From assembly GCA_023014365.1 (NCBI GenBank), contig JAEBUN010000021.1:310001-374000 (forward strand): a stretch of 64,000 nt of DNA. The letters are read 5' to 3'. The translations under genes and the position numbers were made by a program. Positions within the stretch are counted from its first letter, which is position 1, and every line of letters starts with the position of its first letter. This DNA is from Lepiota brunneoincarnata (taxonomy: Eukaryota; Basidiomycota; Agaricomycetes; Agaricales; Agaricaceae). The notes under the pieces were generated by a model. The model made no database searches and had not been told where the DNA came from. It worked only from the letters and a program-made list of their open reading frames with translations. Shown one piece after another: positions 12,120-23,951 of the stretch.

Positions 12120-12680
12120 GGAGAGGCCAAGCGTCTAGGTCTGGTAGGACGCACTTTGGGGATCATATAGGTCCGGGGCATTCAGTGCGACTCGACAGAG
12201 AACGAGAACGAGAACGGAGTGGCAATAGGAACGCCCAGAAGCCATTTTACTGTTGCTTCATCCTCAGCGCCGCTTCATTCCGAAGAAGCATTGAGCCACT
12301 AAGCCGCAGGCCACGGCAAGTGCTGTATCAAGCGCCATGAGTTGATAAGATAAGGCGCTCACCGGGTATTCGGCTGAGCACAGACCCTCTAGTGCTGGTA
12401 GTGTTACGATCATTTATCTTCGACAAACGGCAGGCTACGGTGGAATGCGAGAGGTCTTACGAGCATGGGCAGGGGTGTCAGGGCATGGGTGTACAGTAGT
12501 TACGAATCCTAACACCATCGAGTCCTCGACACGGGAAAAAAAAAGTACTACTAGATCCGTCGGGACAGTCACAGGGTGTCGCACGGGTTGTCTCTACAAG
12601 TTCGATAATAAGGCGTCAATCAATCCTGTCAATGCGGTTCAAGCACGTTGGGCCCGGCCTGGGCCGAGCATGATATAAAC
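12120..12680. repeat. Distal flank of unit A, copy 1
   Basis: Segments here recur after the other F-box A and DUF6535 copies. About 12150-12410 matches 19520-19770, with part also at 15280-15400; 12510-12650 matches 15420-15580. This is the upstream side of DUF6535 and may hold its promoter. A run of A residues occurs near 12537-12546. Confidence 0.55.
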
Positions 12681-13189
12681 CCCCTCTCTCTCATCCTCTC
12701 ACGGATAATATTTCACTTACAAATTACCCGAATACATAGATATATCGAGTTTCCCCAAGTTTCAGGACTGACTGGAGCATCGAAGAATATTTGTCCTAAC
12801 GTTTGATCTATCAGAAGTTCGGAACATCTAATCAGGCTGAGTATGCATAGAAGGTGGACTGGCTCGTGGCATCTTGAACGCATGCTACATATGTTGTCGA
12901 AAGAGGGCAAGCGCCCGGGGCGGGCGGTGCGTCATTGGCCCAACCAGTTATGCTGGATCATGATCCTCTTGTGATCAGCTGATCAGGAGGAAAGCGCTGG
13001 TAGTGTCGCCCACTGAAACGCCCATAGCAGAGATTGGTGATCAGCGGAGCGCTCGCGGCTCTGAAGCATCATCTTCGACTCCCAGTCCAAGAGGCGCGAG
13101 GGGAAAGTTTTGGCTCTCCAGCGGGATGTGTGAGAGGCCGAATGTGATGGAACAGGATGTGTTATAGTAGGGAGTGTGTGCCCAGTGCG
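12681..13189. other. Intergenic, no gene recognised
   Basis: No supported gene. Parts near 13000-13150 resemble 15640-15790, as expected from the segmental duplication. Confidence 0.4.
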
Positions 13190-13419
13190 ATCACGGATTT
13201 TCACCAGGGATTAGAAGCACAAACAGCGTACGGACAGAACGGGGCTCTCGTGGACAGAAGGACGGTGAACACGAGGCCAGACCCTATCACAGAACTCTTA
13301 AATTTAGAGAATATTGCAGAAATAGCATGCACAGGAATTCTATACTTCTCGACTAAACGTATGTCTGACCTGATCTTGACACCGTTGCCGATAACAGCCA
13401 CTCGATCCTAACGCTACCG
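13190..13419 (+). repeat. 5-prime flank of duplicated unit A, copy 3 (short)
   Basis: Matches the start-proximal half of 297-778 and 7024-7523 and leads into the start codon of F-box A copy 3. Presumed promoter and leader. Confidence 0.55.
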
Positions 13420-14980
13420 ATGCTTGACAGGGTACCAAACGAAATTATTCTCAGGATCGTCGATCTGGTAAGTGAACCGTGTTCATCCCGAGCCTGCATT
13501 GGCTCATTTCCCCCAGATCCCCGCCTCCAGCCGTGTTGATTGTCTCTGCCACTTACGCCTCGTATCAAAGCGATTCAATTCCATCATTTCCCCCGCTCTG
13601 TTCCCAACTGTGACGCTTAACCCAAAATTCCGGCCTACACCTATAAATTGCGAGGCGATCACATCAATATTGAGGGCGGGCAAGACAACGGTTTTCGAAA
13701 GTGTCAGGCACGCAGAGATCTATCTGACGTCTATGTATGAGCACGAAGAACAGCTCCCTTGGTTGGCCCTGCTGGATTTGTTGATCCCGACAATGAAAAA
13801 CTTATGCTCCCTCCGGTAAGTCAACTGTTGCAAAGACGTCAGGTAACTCAATTGGCACAGATGGAACTACCAGCCCTGCAAGGCCAATGCACTTGACCGG
13901 ATCACCCGCTTCGTTGGCTCGCTGGGTTCAATACAAACCCTGAAGGAACTCGTCATCACGATTTTCGACCATCCCGCTCCTGAATTCTCACTTGAACCAC
14001 TTTCTCATCTTAGTGCCCTTGTGGTGATCTGGAGCAACGTCGAGTTACCATGCCCCACATTATTATCAGAGATTGCGAGGCTCATAATCCGTTGTCCTGA
14101 CCTTGAAAGCTTCGCTTTCACAGTAGCACGACCTTATCGTCCTGAAGGAGGAATGGCACTGAAGGATTTATTCGCGCCCCTTTCAATACTCCCTGCAGAT
14201 GCTTGTCTAAAGCTCAAACGGCTCAAACTGTGCGCTATCATCGTCACACCGGAAGATTTTCGAACACATCTCCGACATTTCCGTCACTTGAAAGCACTGA
14301 AAATCAGAAGAAGTCCCAGCCCCTCAGCAACAAACCACCTTGGCGGGATTTTTGCCGTTCTGCAGAGTGAGAATATCTTCCTCAAAGATATTTGCATCGA
14401 CATCATCCACCCACCTCCTATCTTCAGCTACCTGCTATCATGCCCTGACATCGAACGCTTGCGCCTCGTACCTCGGCACCCACTCGACAACTCGCCTCAA
14501 CTTGTTGACAAGTTCTTTACTGCCGTGCTCCCTCACTGCAAGCACTCGCTGAGATCGTTGAAAGTCGGTACAAATATTCCAACAAAGTGGTCGCGGGTTT
14601 CGAGCTACGAACAGCTCAAAGGGGTAGAGGCGTGTCAATCTCTTCGGCACCTTTGCTGCTACATATCGGTGACACCCGGGGACGTGGCCGCGAGGAATTC
14701 AAAAGTTCTGGTGAGATATTTTCATCATCTCATGGCATCGTGACAGTCTAACAAAGACTAGACAGATTGGTTGGAACTTGCTATGCGGCTCCCTAAACTC
14801 CGGAAGTTCAAGTGTCCTCCGATCGTTCTCAGGAAAATATCGGGTGATGGATCCCTCGAGATTTATGAACCGTTGTATCACAATCCTGCTGAAATTCTGC
14901 AGTTTGCTATTCTAGAGGTTGAGCGATTCGAACTAACTCATCGAGTGGACTTTGAGATTATTTCCAGTCGTAGGGGGTAG
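13420..14980 (+). CDS. F-box/LRR-like protein, family A copy 3
   Basis: Predicted 471 aa from exons 13420-13467, 13517-13815, 13861-14710 and 14762-14980 (48/299/850/219 nt). The last exon is one codon shorter than in copies 1 and 2. F-box residues MLDRVPNEIILRIVDL and HLRLVSKRFNSI are intact, and the LRR-like body follows the same frame throughout. This copy is uniformly diverged from copies 1 and 2, including the C-terminal exon (EIYEPLYHNPAEILQF), so it was not part of the recent homogenisation of those two. Expected SCF substrate receptor; target unknown. Confidence 0.78.
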
Positions 14981-16089
14981 TCATTGTTAGGCTAATCCGA
15001 GTATCTGTTGCTATGCACATAGCCTATCAGGCGCGCGGTAGTGAGGCTTTTGCCCCTCCTTCCACACGGTGTTTGAAAATAGTCAGTCAGCAAACATGAC
15101 CCGAATCGCCTTAATGATTTCGAGCTCGGGGCTTCATGCAGCAGAGGCTGGAACCAAGTTTCCCTTCTCTTTCTGGTTTGTGGGAATCGCCTGTGGGGGA
15201 CCAACCTTGGTCTTCTGGTGCCTAGTTCTCGAACTATGACCGGAAGCTATGTAAGTAGCCCTTATATTAGTGGCTTCGTCCTCGAATGCAGCTTCATTCC
15301 CGAAGAAGGGTTGAACTGTTGCGTCACGGCAAGCGCTCATGGGTGACGAGATCAGGCGCAGACCAGGTGTCGCCTGAGACAGCCCTTCTACGTGCTATGG
15401 TGTGCAGTGATTGAGATTCTCAACACTATCGAGTCCTCGGCACGGGAGGAAACGAATGTCCTACTGGACTTGTTCAGCCAGTCACAGGCTGTCGCGCGGC
15501 TTGCCTCCACTGTCCTGCAAGTCCGATCATAAGACGTCAATCAATCCTTGTGTGCTTGTCAATGCGGCTCAAACCCGTATCGTGACACCTTGCGCCCTGC
15601 TAGTTGCAATGAGTTATAATCTCTATAGCCCTCTTGCGTCAGCCGATCAGGAGGAAGCGTTGGAATGTCCCCCAGTGAAATGCCCGTAGCAGTGATCAGC
15701 TGAGCACTCGTGGCTCTAAAACACTGTGTTCAACCTCCAAGCCCAATCCGAGAATAGGCATGCGGGGAAAGTTTTGGCGCTCCTGCCCTGTGAGATTGCA
15801 CATCTCGCTTTCCACATGGCCCTGAAACCGACGACCAGCTGTTCCAGTGATCGCCTTGGCTATTTATCGTTGGATTGCTGAACCGTGTATTTTCGAGCAA
15901 ATAACTCGTGCAATGGCAAGATCTCCCGTCAGGGGGGAGAGAGTATTTGAATGCTCCGAGTCGGCGCCGAGATGTTATCACGAGTGTATATGTCATAGTG
16001 CGTGCCGCAGAGTTGAAAATAACTGCTGCGGGGTGAGCGCCTGAATAAATTAATTAGTCTGTCACTAGATGGTCAAAAACGGGCGCGAA
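14981..16089. repeat. Duplicated intergenic DNA after F-box A copy 3
   Basis: The first ~200 bases resemble the 3-prime flanks of copies 1 and 2. About 15280-15600 matches the unit-A distal flank at 12240-12650, although no DUF6535 gene lies between, so this unit appears to have lost its DUF6535 partner. No coding region accepted in 15600-16089. Confidence 0.5.
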
Positions 16090-16223
16090 CTGGAGGCTTG
16101 ATCGTAAATTCCTTTAGAGGATATGACCAGCAATAGCACGCACAAGAATTCTCGACTTCTCGATTAAACATATGTATGTTTGATGCCACTGTTGATAACA
16201 ACCACTTGATTCTAATGCCAGCG
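16090..16223 (+). repeat. 5-prime flank of duplicated unit A, copy 4 (short)
   Basis: Diverged match to the 130 bases preceding the other F-box A start codons. Confidence 0.45.
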
Positions 16224-16515
16224 ATGCTCAACGCGATACCAGACAAAGTTCTCCTTAGGATCATCAATCTCGCAAGTGGACCACTTTCAGCCCGAGCTTG
16301 TTTAGCCCATTTGCCTCGGGTCCCCGCCCCTAGCTGCGTTGATTGTTCCCGCCATCTGCGTCTCGTATCGAAACGGTTCAACTCCATTACCTCACGTATT
16401 CCTTCCCAACCTTATTTCACCAACCCTACTACCTTAAGCCCACACATTGTGAGGCCATCACATCGGCACTGAAGGACGGCAAGACGACAGCTTTCGAAAG
16501 TGTTAGGAACGTGGA
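16224..16515 (+). pseudogene. Truncated F-box family A copy 4
   Basis: Begins MLNAIPDKVLLRIINL and continues in frame through the region that is an intron in copies 1-3 (LASGPLSARACLAHLP), because the donor GT is GC, the acceptor CAG is CGG and the segment is 48 nt instead of 49. HLRLVSKRFNSI follows. After that the frame is lost: DNA homology to exon 2 continues in another frame as far as about 16515, then stops at a junction with a repeat also found at 4046-4105. No exon 3 or 4 remains, so it cannot encode the family product. Confidence 0.75.
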
Positions 16516-16865
16516 TCGTTAGGGATTCAGGGACAACCATGTTACGGCGGTTGCCTCATGCCGAGATGTCTACTGGCTCGTGTACTGTACTTGTGGGAAA
16601 ATGTTGGAAGTGCTGGACAGCAGGTTGGATGTTTTACCATATGAATGGCGTGGTGGACAACTGGTGGGCTATTGGAAGTGCAGGATCATTCGAAAAATGC
16701 TCCTCTTAGCGAACAAATGGTGTGAATGGTTGAGCCCGAACTTGACATTGAACGTCTTTGGCGATAACAAATATGATACTGAAAATGACTGCCAGGAAAA
16801 CTCTTTGACCGATTGCCATGAAGCGCAGGGGATAATGTTCCTCTGATCAAGTACTCATCAAGGCA
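16516..16865. other. Rearrangement junction and DUF6535 3-prime flank
   Basis: 16525-16585 is the short repeat shared with 4046-4105. From about 16845 the sequence matches the DUF6535 copy 1 end. Nothing coding recognised between. Confidence 0.45.
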
Positions 16866-19380
16866 TCACACCATTCCCGTTCCTGCTCCCAAAGAAGGCC
16901 GACGCCGCACTTCCTGCACCTCCTTTTTGCTCTCATCACTCCTTTTGTGCCCGTCACTCCCCTGGTGCCCCCCGTGCTCCCCACTCCTATTGTGGTCCAT
17001 AAGCTCCATAGCTTCCTTGCGCTTCATGAGCTCCTCAAGCTCCCCCATCCTCCTCTCCATCCAGCGCTTCCCACGCTGGGCCCAATACTCGTTAAACACT
17101 CCCCCCTTCTCCGCCCGTTCCACCAAAGACTTCAAGATTTCCATTTGCTCCGAGAATGTCCCACGCCCCCCATGCATAGCAAGCCTGCCAAGGATTCTCC
17201 CTCCTGCAACCTGCCACTGAAAAGCCTCCAAACCCTCCAGGATATAGTCAGGGCAAAACCTTACCGGGTAAGCATTTCTCAGTTTATTGTCGGCAAGCAC
17301 GTACAGAGCTCGAAGATTAAGGAAGTCGGGTGTTTGTTGAATTTGCAGCAGCTCAGAAACATCGGTAGCAGTAGAAATCTCCACTGTGGGAGACGTTACC
17401 GCAGCAGGGACTCGCGGCACTTCAAACATCTCCCCGTTGCCTCTCTGGTCGTTGGTGTCCTCGCTCTTCTCTTCCCCGCTCTTCTCATCATTGTCAATAT
17501 CTGCATTGCCCTTCTCCACAGCGCAGCTGTCCTCATTATCCTGTTTGTCTTTGTTATTGTCTTTATGTGGCTCAATTGATCGGGTCAGCTCCCCCTGAAG
17601 GATCCTCAAGATGAGAGCTGACGCGTAGGCATCGTGGTCCCGGAACTGCTCGGTACCAATGAGAGGCTCGACGCATCTCAGAAACTGAATTCTCAGCTCT
17701 GTGTGGAGAATTATGACTGATACAATTTTGTCCACTGATGCGACCCACCCTGAGTTAGGCACCTGGCATCCCGTAGACTTCCAATAGGACATTCGATGGC
17801 TTGACCAATTTCATCTCCCTCCTTCGTCCTCCCTGCCTCGGGACTTCCAAGCCAGGAGGAGAGTTCATCCGTGACAGAGAAAGATCTGCCTTGTAACGAA
17901 TTTTTGATCCGAATGTAAAGTTCAACTGGGAGATGAAGCACCGTACGATGGAGAGCCAAATTTGAAGCAACCAGGTATTGAAGCAGGAGAGCATTTCTAA
18001 AATCTCTTTGCAACGGAGCGAACGCTTTGCCTTCATTGCAGGCTGCCAATAGCAGCTTCTCTTGCAATGTGAAGTTCTTATCCAACAACTCTGTGAATGT
18101 CCTAACTGCCAAAGGGTCCATTGAAATCCCCTGGAATTCCTCAAGGCTGGTCTGAACGACGTGGGCAGCAGTCGGGTGCGATCCGAGTGTCTCCAAAACA
18201 GATGTGAGTCCGCGAAGGAGATAATAAGAGCATCTGCTAGAGTTTGAGGAATGACCTTCTCGCAGTCCACGCCAAAGTTCGTCGTACCGTTGCCATTGAA
18301 AGTCTTAAGAAGTTTGATCTTCTGCTTGCGCCGTGCCGAGAAAAACCTCAAGAGCATTTTCCAGTAGTCTTTTCTGGGTCGCAACAATGCAACTGGGAGG
18401 CTGTACAACAAGATGGCAGGAATAGTGAAGCAGCGCTGAATCACCCAAGTCCAAGGGCTCTTGAATGGACATTGACGAAGGGCCAGTCGAGCCCGGCGTG
18501 GGAGGAGATAACGAGCTGTCGGTAGGATCATCGGCAATAACACCACCAATGCCATAGCGGATACTGATACACCTCCGGCAATAGCAACAGGGGTGGCCGT
18601 ACGTTTGTTCACGTTCCAGAGGAGGTACACCAATCCAGTAGCAAAGAGAAGGAGTGCCACCTGGACCGCCATAATGAGAAGCGCCGGTATGAAAGGCACT
18701 CCCCAGGCGAATAGTCCTTCAAGGCGGACCTGCCGAAGAGCAAGGGCATCGTGGCTGGGGGTGTATTTAGCGTCAGGGCAACGGAACGCGGAGAGCCACT
18801 GAAGGCAGAACGTCCCCATGATAACAGCGCTGAGGCTCAGAATCATGCTCAAGAACCAGAGCTGATTGACGAGAACTTCGTAGTTCTTCGGGGTAAACGG
18901 AGTGGGGGCCAGGATGGTGCCCTGAGTGGCAGCGTTGTTGAGCAGGATGACAACTTGTGTGAGGAGATTTGTCCCAGCTTGCGCAGGGTCTTCTCGCAGC
19001 CATTTGAACGACTCGATTGTGAAGGCGGTGACTATAGCAAGGAGCAAACCTGCCTATAAAGCGCAACCGAGTCTAAGTACAAAACGCCCGACCCACGTGC
19101 CAGCTGTACTCACAATGACTAGGAGAGCACCGATCTTATCTTGGAGACTCTTGCAAAGCTCATCATCCCTCTTGTCTACAGTATCGTAGCAGTGTTTCCA
19201 CACATCCTTGGGCAATTCCTTCTCGTCGACACTGAGGTAGAGGTACGAATCACCACCGCTAGTCCATTTCTTCTGTAATAGGCTAAATTGAAGCTGGAGC
19301 GGAAGATGCTCAAGGAAACTGACCTGCTGGTTAAGCTGGTTAAGTGGTATTCCTGAGCGGTTCCCAGCTGGACGAGGTCG
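16866..19380 (-). pseudogene. DUF6535-type membrane protein, copy 2 (two frameshifts)
   Basis: Same layout as copy 1 on the minus strand: a 5-prime exon (about 19380-19113) that reads through in frame without the stop seen in copy 1 (PLNQLNQQVSFLEHLP, then ELPKDVWKHCYDTVDKRDDE), an intron of about 60 nt, and a long exon from 19053. The membrane part is nearly identical to copy 1. One base is missing near 18304 relative to copy 1, changing LLKDFQWQRY to LLKTFNGNGT, and another near 17715-17725 after HQWTKL. Each puts the rest out of frame. The original C-terminal frames persist in pieces (18196-17711 and 17792-16866), so the damage is recent. Confidence 0.72.
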
Positions 19381-19499
19381 ATCACTAGGACCCTAGAGTA
19401 TGTTGGTTCCGGGTACTTAACAAAGAGTATATGGAAAGCGCGCACCATCTCCGTCCCTGCCCAGATACGGGACTTAGAACCTTCCCTACGTTTCTAAAG

Positions 19500-19800
19500 T
19501 GGATGTTAGAAGAGGTCAAATGTCCAGGTTAGGTGCAACGCACTTTGGGGATCATATAGGTCAGGGTCATTCAGTGCGACTCGACACAGAATGATGAAGT
19601 GACAATGGGAATGTCTGCGTGGTATCCAGGAGCCCTTATGGTGGTAACTTCATCCTCAATACAGCCTCGTTCCGAGAAAGCGCTGAGCTGTTGCGCCGCA
19701 GGTCACGGCAAGTGTTGTATTAAGCGCCATGAGTGATGAGATCAGGCGCCGATAGGATGTTCGCCTAAGACAGACCTTCTATGTGATATGTGACTGGTGG
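19500..19800. repeat. Distal flank of unit A, second full copy
   Basis: Same orientation and order as 12120-12420, upstream of the DUF6535 copy 2 gene. It marks the outer edge of the duplicated unit. Confidence 0.55.
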
Positions 19801-20111
19801 TGTTTCATGAACGTGAGCAAGGGTGTCAGGGCGTGGGTGCCGGGACGTGGGCGTGCAGTGGTTGAAGTTCTCCTAGATCAATATCGAGTCCTCGACATGG
19901 GGGGAGGGGCGAGATGTACGGATTTGTTATCTCCATCACCAGCACCCGAAATATACAAGAGGACAGCAGTTTCGGCGGTGACCAATCGCCTGTACTCCCA
20001 TGAAGATATATGATCCGAGCAAGGACGTGAATGCTTAGCCAGGAGAGAAATCCGCCATAGGAGCAGGGCTAAGGGAGTCATAGGCTGCGCGCGGCCTAGG
20101 CGACGTGTTGT
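19801..20111. other. Intergenic, no gene recognised
   Basis: No supported features; sequence between the unit A edge and an LTR-like repeat. Confidence 0.35.
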
Positions 20112-20640
20112 TGGTTTTGTAGAATACTGAGATATATTCAGTCTCGTCGCGAGAGCTATTATTTACCTGTAGAATACTGAGATATACTACGCGAAGAAGT
20201 TAGTACAATAATTAGTGATATGAATAAGATACTCACTTCAGTCTCGTCGTGAGAGCTGAAGTGTAACTACAGATAATACGGTATTTATCTAACACTACGG
20301 TACACGCGCTTATCTGGAAACAATAAGCACAATAACAAGAGGTTAACGAGTAGAGGAACGTGTTTAAGGCGTAGTGGAAAACTACAGAACAGCAGAGATC
20401 GTGCATTGGTAATTGAGAGCGGGATAGACAACAAAAGCGGAGGGCGGGAAAGGAACGCCAGCGAAACGGAGACCGGAACTCGGCACGTGTTTGCGAGCTC
20501 GACAGGTTTCGAGGCGCCTAGTAAAGAGAAGTGAGTCAGAATGCCATTACTCAACATCGAACATTTGGACCTCCACTGACCATAAAAGAAATAATAGCTT
20601 TCAGTCACAGTGACATAGAAAACTTGATCACGACACTACT
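20112..20640. repeat. LTR-like retrotransposon remnant
   Basis: The block opens with TGTAGAATACTGAGATATA, repeated about 55 bases later, then ...TTCAGTCTCGTCGCGAGAGC..., and is followed by sequence that recurs, diverged, at 53396-53640 (GATAATAAGCACAATA shared almost exactly with AACAATAAGCACAATA). The TG start, stable-RNA-like stem (GTCTCGTCGTGAGAGC) and absence of coding suggest a damaged solo LTR of a Ty1/copia-type element. No primer-binding site, internal domain or target-site duplication could be confirmed, so the class is a guess. Confidence 0.4.
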
Positions 20641-21026
20641 GACCACTTTCGGATGTTATCGGACTGTATAGAAGGACCGTAAATCGCCTGCGATTTGGGT
20701 TCGATGGCACACGACCTTGAAAGAAACCTGTCACGGACCCTGAGCAACATGAGCCCCCTTTGCCCACCTTTTTCCCCTGAATCACCTAGCCTCGTATTAT
20801 TTCTATACGCATATCGGCCATGACCCCCTGACAAGCGCCCAAAGACGTTGGCCTTACTGCGAACCTCAACCTCAGTCAAGTCTCACGAAGAACGCCCGAT
20901 CTCACATCAGGGAGCGAATGACTCGAGGAACTCATGGCGCCCAAGTCAACACTCGCCTTCCCCCGCTCGGCACGATGCGGAGCCGGGCATGGTAGAGCAA
21001 GAGCAAGGTGGGCATTCGGACTCGTA
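20641..21026. other. Intergenic, no gene recognised
   Basis: Lies between the LTR-like remnant and the F-box A copy 5 fragment. No supported features. Confidence 0.35.
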
Positions 21027-21385
21027 TCATCCCTCCTTGCGCTCTCTTCATCATCTCTGCTATTATATGTTGATAACACCAGAGGACATGGCCGCCGGAA
21101 AATTCCGGGGTATTGGTGAGATATTTATATTGTCTCACGACATCGTAACAATCTAAGGAGGTTTAGGTGGCTTGGTTCGAACTTGCCACGCGGCTCCCCA
21201 AGCTTCGGGAATCCAGGTGTCCCCCGAGCGTTTTCAAGACATTACGGGTTTATGGGTCCGTTGAGCTATATGAACCACAAGACCCTTATCCCGAACACTG
21301 TGTTCGGCAGTTTGTTACTCGAGTAGCCGAGCCATTCAAGCACACAGCTTCTAGAGATGTTTTTGAAATGGCGAAATTAATATAA
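21027..21385 (+). pseudogene. 3-prime fragment of F-box family A (copy 5)
   Basis: Contains the last ~35 codons of family A exon 3 (LRSLHHLCYYMLITPEDMAA, compare LRHLCCYIS...LEDVAM), the conserved GTGAGATAT donor, the ~50-nt intron and the complete last exon (WFELATRLPKLRESRCPPSV ... RQFVTRVAEPFKHT). Everything upstream of about 21027, including the F-box, is gone and replaced by unrelated DNA. The last exon is still open to its stop at 21385, but with no start or F-box it is a relic. Confidence 0.68.
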
Positions 21386-22999
21386 TGGTGAAGCCCTGGC
21401 AAACGACGAAGTACATGATCATATCAATTTCGCCAATCGAGAAGTACAAGTACACAAGTTCATCCCAAAATTCCCACGTACGCAGCAAACTGGTTTGTCA
21501 CGAAGCCAGGCTCTGCCTATATATTTTTATATATGCCGTTAATCAACCCTGTGCGTACATCCGCCCCCTTTGCGCCTTGAGGTGCTTGGTACTCTGCAAC
21601 GGTGGTATATTCACCATGTGCAATTTTCTTCAAGGTAGACAGGGTCGGGTTCTTGTTAATTTGGACTTGAAGGTTGTAATTCTGCGGTTGTCCGGTGGTT
21701 AGCTGCGGGATGTGCAACAATATCACAGTCAGCTGACAACAGGGAAGGCAGCGGGGTACCTACGCCTTGCATATCCAAACGGAAATTGCCTTCCGGATCA
21801 CGCTGGAGATTAGAGGTTGTTGTGGGGGGTAAGTTTTCCAGAGTGTTGTCGGTGAGACTGTCGATGAATGCGACTAGTATTTTCTTGACTTTTGAAGGCA
21901 TCACTTCAGCCACGGACAAGTTCGCAAGGGTCCCAAGTTGCGATCAGCCACAATGGCGGTCGGTCAATAGGACACCACTGACGTACCTGCTGAGCGTGTA
22001 CAGCCGATAGAGAAAAGGCATGGCGAATCAACGATTTATATTTCGTTGACGTGAGAAGATATAGCAGTAGGTCTAGCAGCATGTCCCGTGCAGGGGCCTG
22101 TAACTAAGATTGGACAGCATAGGTAATGCTCATGTGGGGTTCTATATCAGCCGAATCAACTTATAGTCCAACTATAGCCACCACTTGTCCCGTGCTGCCC
22201 AAAAATTGTGACCCGAAACACTGGGATTTTGTCCTCGTGCCTGAGCACCGTGGAAACTGAGAACACTCTTCCTACTTAGTGAAAGAGCCGCGGACCGTGG
22301 CAGTGACGCTAAGCCCCGACAGTACCCACAACACCTCTTACGGTCATACTTACAGAGCCAGAGGTTCATGTGCTAGAAAGTACGAACGAGACACTACGGT
22401 GTCCAGATTGGATAAGCGTGTCACATTGAATTATTCTAGTCCTGCGTTAGATACCACAATAAGCTCGGGAATTCGACAACAGTACTCCCAGGCTTGAAAC
22501 AGCAATAATTGTGAGGGATAGGTTAGGCTATCCGTGTATCTGGACTCAAGTGCAGCGGCTCTGGACGGTGAACTGGGTGGGATTGTTTGTTTGGATCTCT
22601 TGGGCAGGGATAGACCGCATGGTTCATTGGGCTATAAAAAATACTTATATCGACCCCATCAAGTACGACTTCAACCGTTTGATGCAGCGCAGTGCTGTGA
22701 AATCATGTGCGACAAGGTTGTATGCAAATTGCGATTTGCCAGCGGGGGATGGACCCATTTTATAGAAACCTGAACTCATCGAACTCAGAATAATGCCAGC
22801 GTATGCTGTGGAGGGCGAATGACGGCTGCTCACGTAGCATCCATCATCTCCTCTTCCACTAGCCCAGACGAGACCGCGGAGACAACCACGGTGCCCACAC
22901 GCTCCCGGCTCGTTCACCACCCAAAACACACCAAGCGCGACCAACGACACGCATGGACACGTCATGCAAGCGACGGATCGCATAGGCGATTTTCTTTTT
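21386..22999. other. Long region without a recognised gene
   Basis: Both strands have open frames of 60-110 codons (for example minus strand 21919-21656 and 22983-22645), but none shows recognisable motifs, internal homology or convincing splice partners. A small uncharacterised gene on the minus strand near 22010-21660 (ATG at 22010 following an ATATAAAT box) cannot be excluded. Confidence 0.35.
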
Positions 23000-23310
23000 C
23001 CTTTTCCCTTATTTCTCTCGCCCCTTCTGTAGTTAAAAACATATGCTACAAGTGTCTTTACGAAATTTCGTAGCTAGTTCTCTTTCTTTCTCTTCAGTTC
23101 CATACTTTTCCTTTCCCCATCTAAAAACTCCACCTCGTAGTATCAAAACTAGCCAGAAAATTGTATTACGAGGTAGCGAAAATACACCCCAGCTCTTTCA
23201 CTATTTACTTAACTTCCTCTCCATCTCGTTTTCTCATTCTCGTTCTCTCCCTCTCACTCACTCTCCACCCCCCCCCCTCCCTCTGTGTCGAAGGCCTTGC
23301 GACTGACGGA
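23000..23310. repeat. Pyrimidine-rich low-complexity tract
   Basis: The plus strand is dominated by C and T, with CTCTCTC-like runs and a C10-type run near 23265-23277. Possibly a promoter-type CT-rich tract; no downstream start within 600 bases. No coding content. Confidence 0.5.
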
Positions 23311-23951
23311 CGCAGTCGTGCTTGCTTACCAACCTCACTTAACTCTCTTCAACGCATGTACACACCATTGGTGTAGTATCTTAGTCAGCGGTCGGCCATT
23401 CTGCTCCTCAACATGACTAGTAATGTGACGATAATGGTAGCATCGCAAGAGTGGCTATTAAAGAGCTTGACGAGTAGAAGCCTAGCGGAAGCTCCGGACT
23501 GATCTGAACACTGAGACCTCTATACTTAACACAATGGTTTGGGGTGCCACGCGCGCAACAGATTGATCTGGTCTGCATGCAAAGGACCCGGAATAAGCGA
23601 TTTTGCCACCTTAGACCTATTTTGGTCGGGTCCGAACCAGGATATCATCTCGTATAAATCCGGGGCAGATTCCGGCCGCATCTCATCTCGATACCGCTCC
23701 CCAATGTCCATCGTCACAGAAACACCTAGTATCATTGTGGCCGAAGGCAGACCAGATATGTTGCTCGAGCTTCACAAGTTCCGCAACAGGCTTCCAAAGA
23801 CATGTGGTAATTTTGTGATGTGAAAAGTATGGCTGCGAAAATGCTCACAGGGCTGTAACAAGATTTGATCGGACCCTGGGAAAGCTGACAACCTGACAGG
23901 GGCTGCTACCTCTGTTTCGTGAGTCCAGTCGTTAGTATCCCATCTCCTCCT
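23311..23951. other. Upstream region of the APH gene
   Basis: No gene recognised. The last ~60 bases before the APH start are duplicated, inverted, around 57170-57230. Confidence 0.4.

Noticed and set aside
22511..22983. Overlapping open frames on both strands of about 80-112 codons
   Set aside because: No motif, no splice partner and no homology inside the window.
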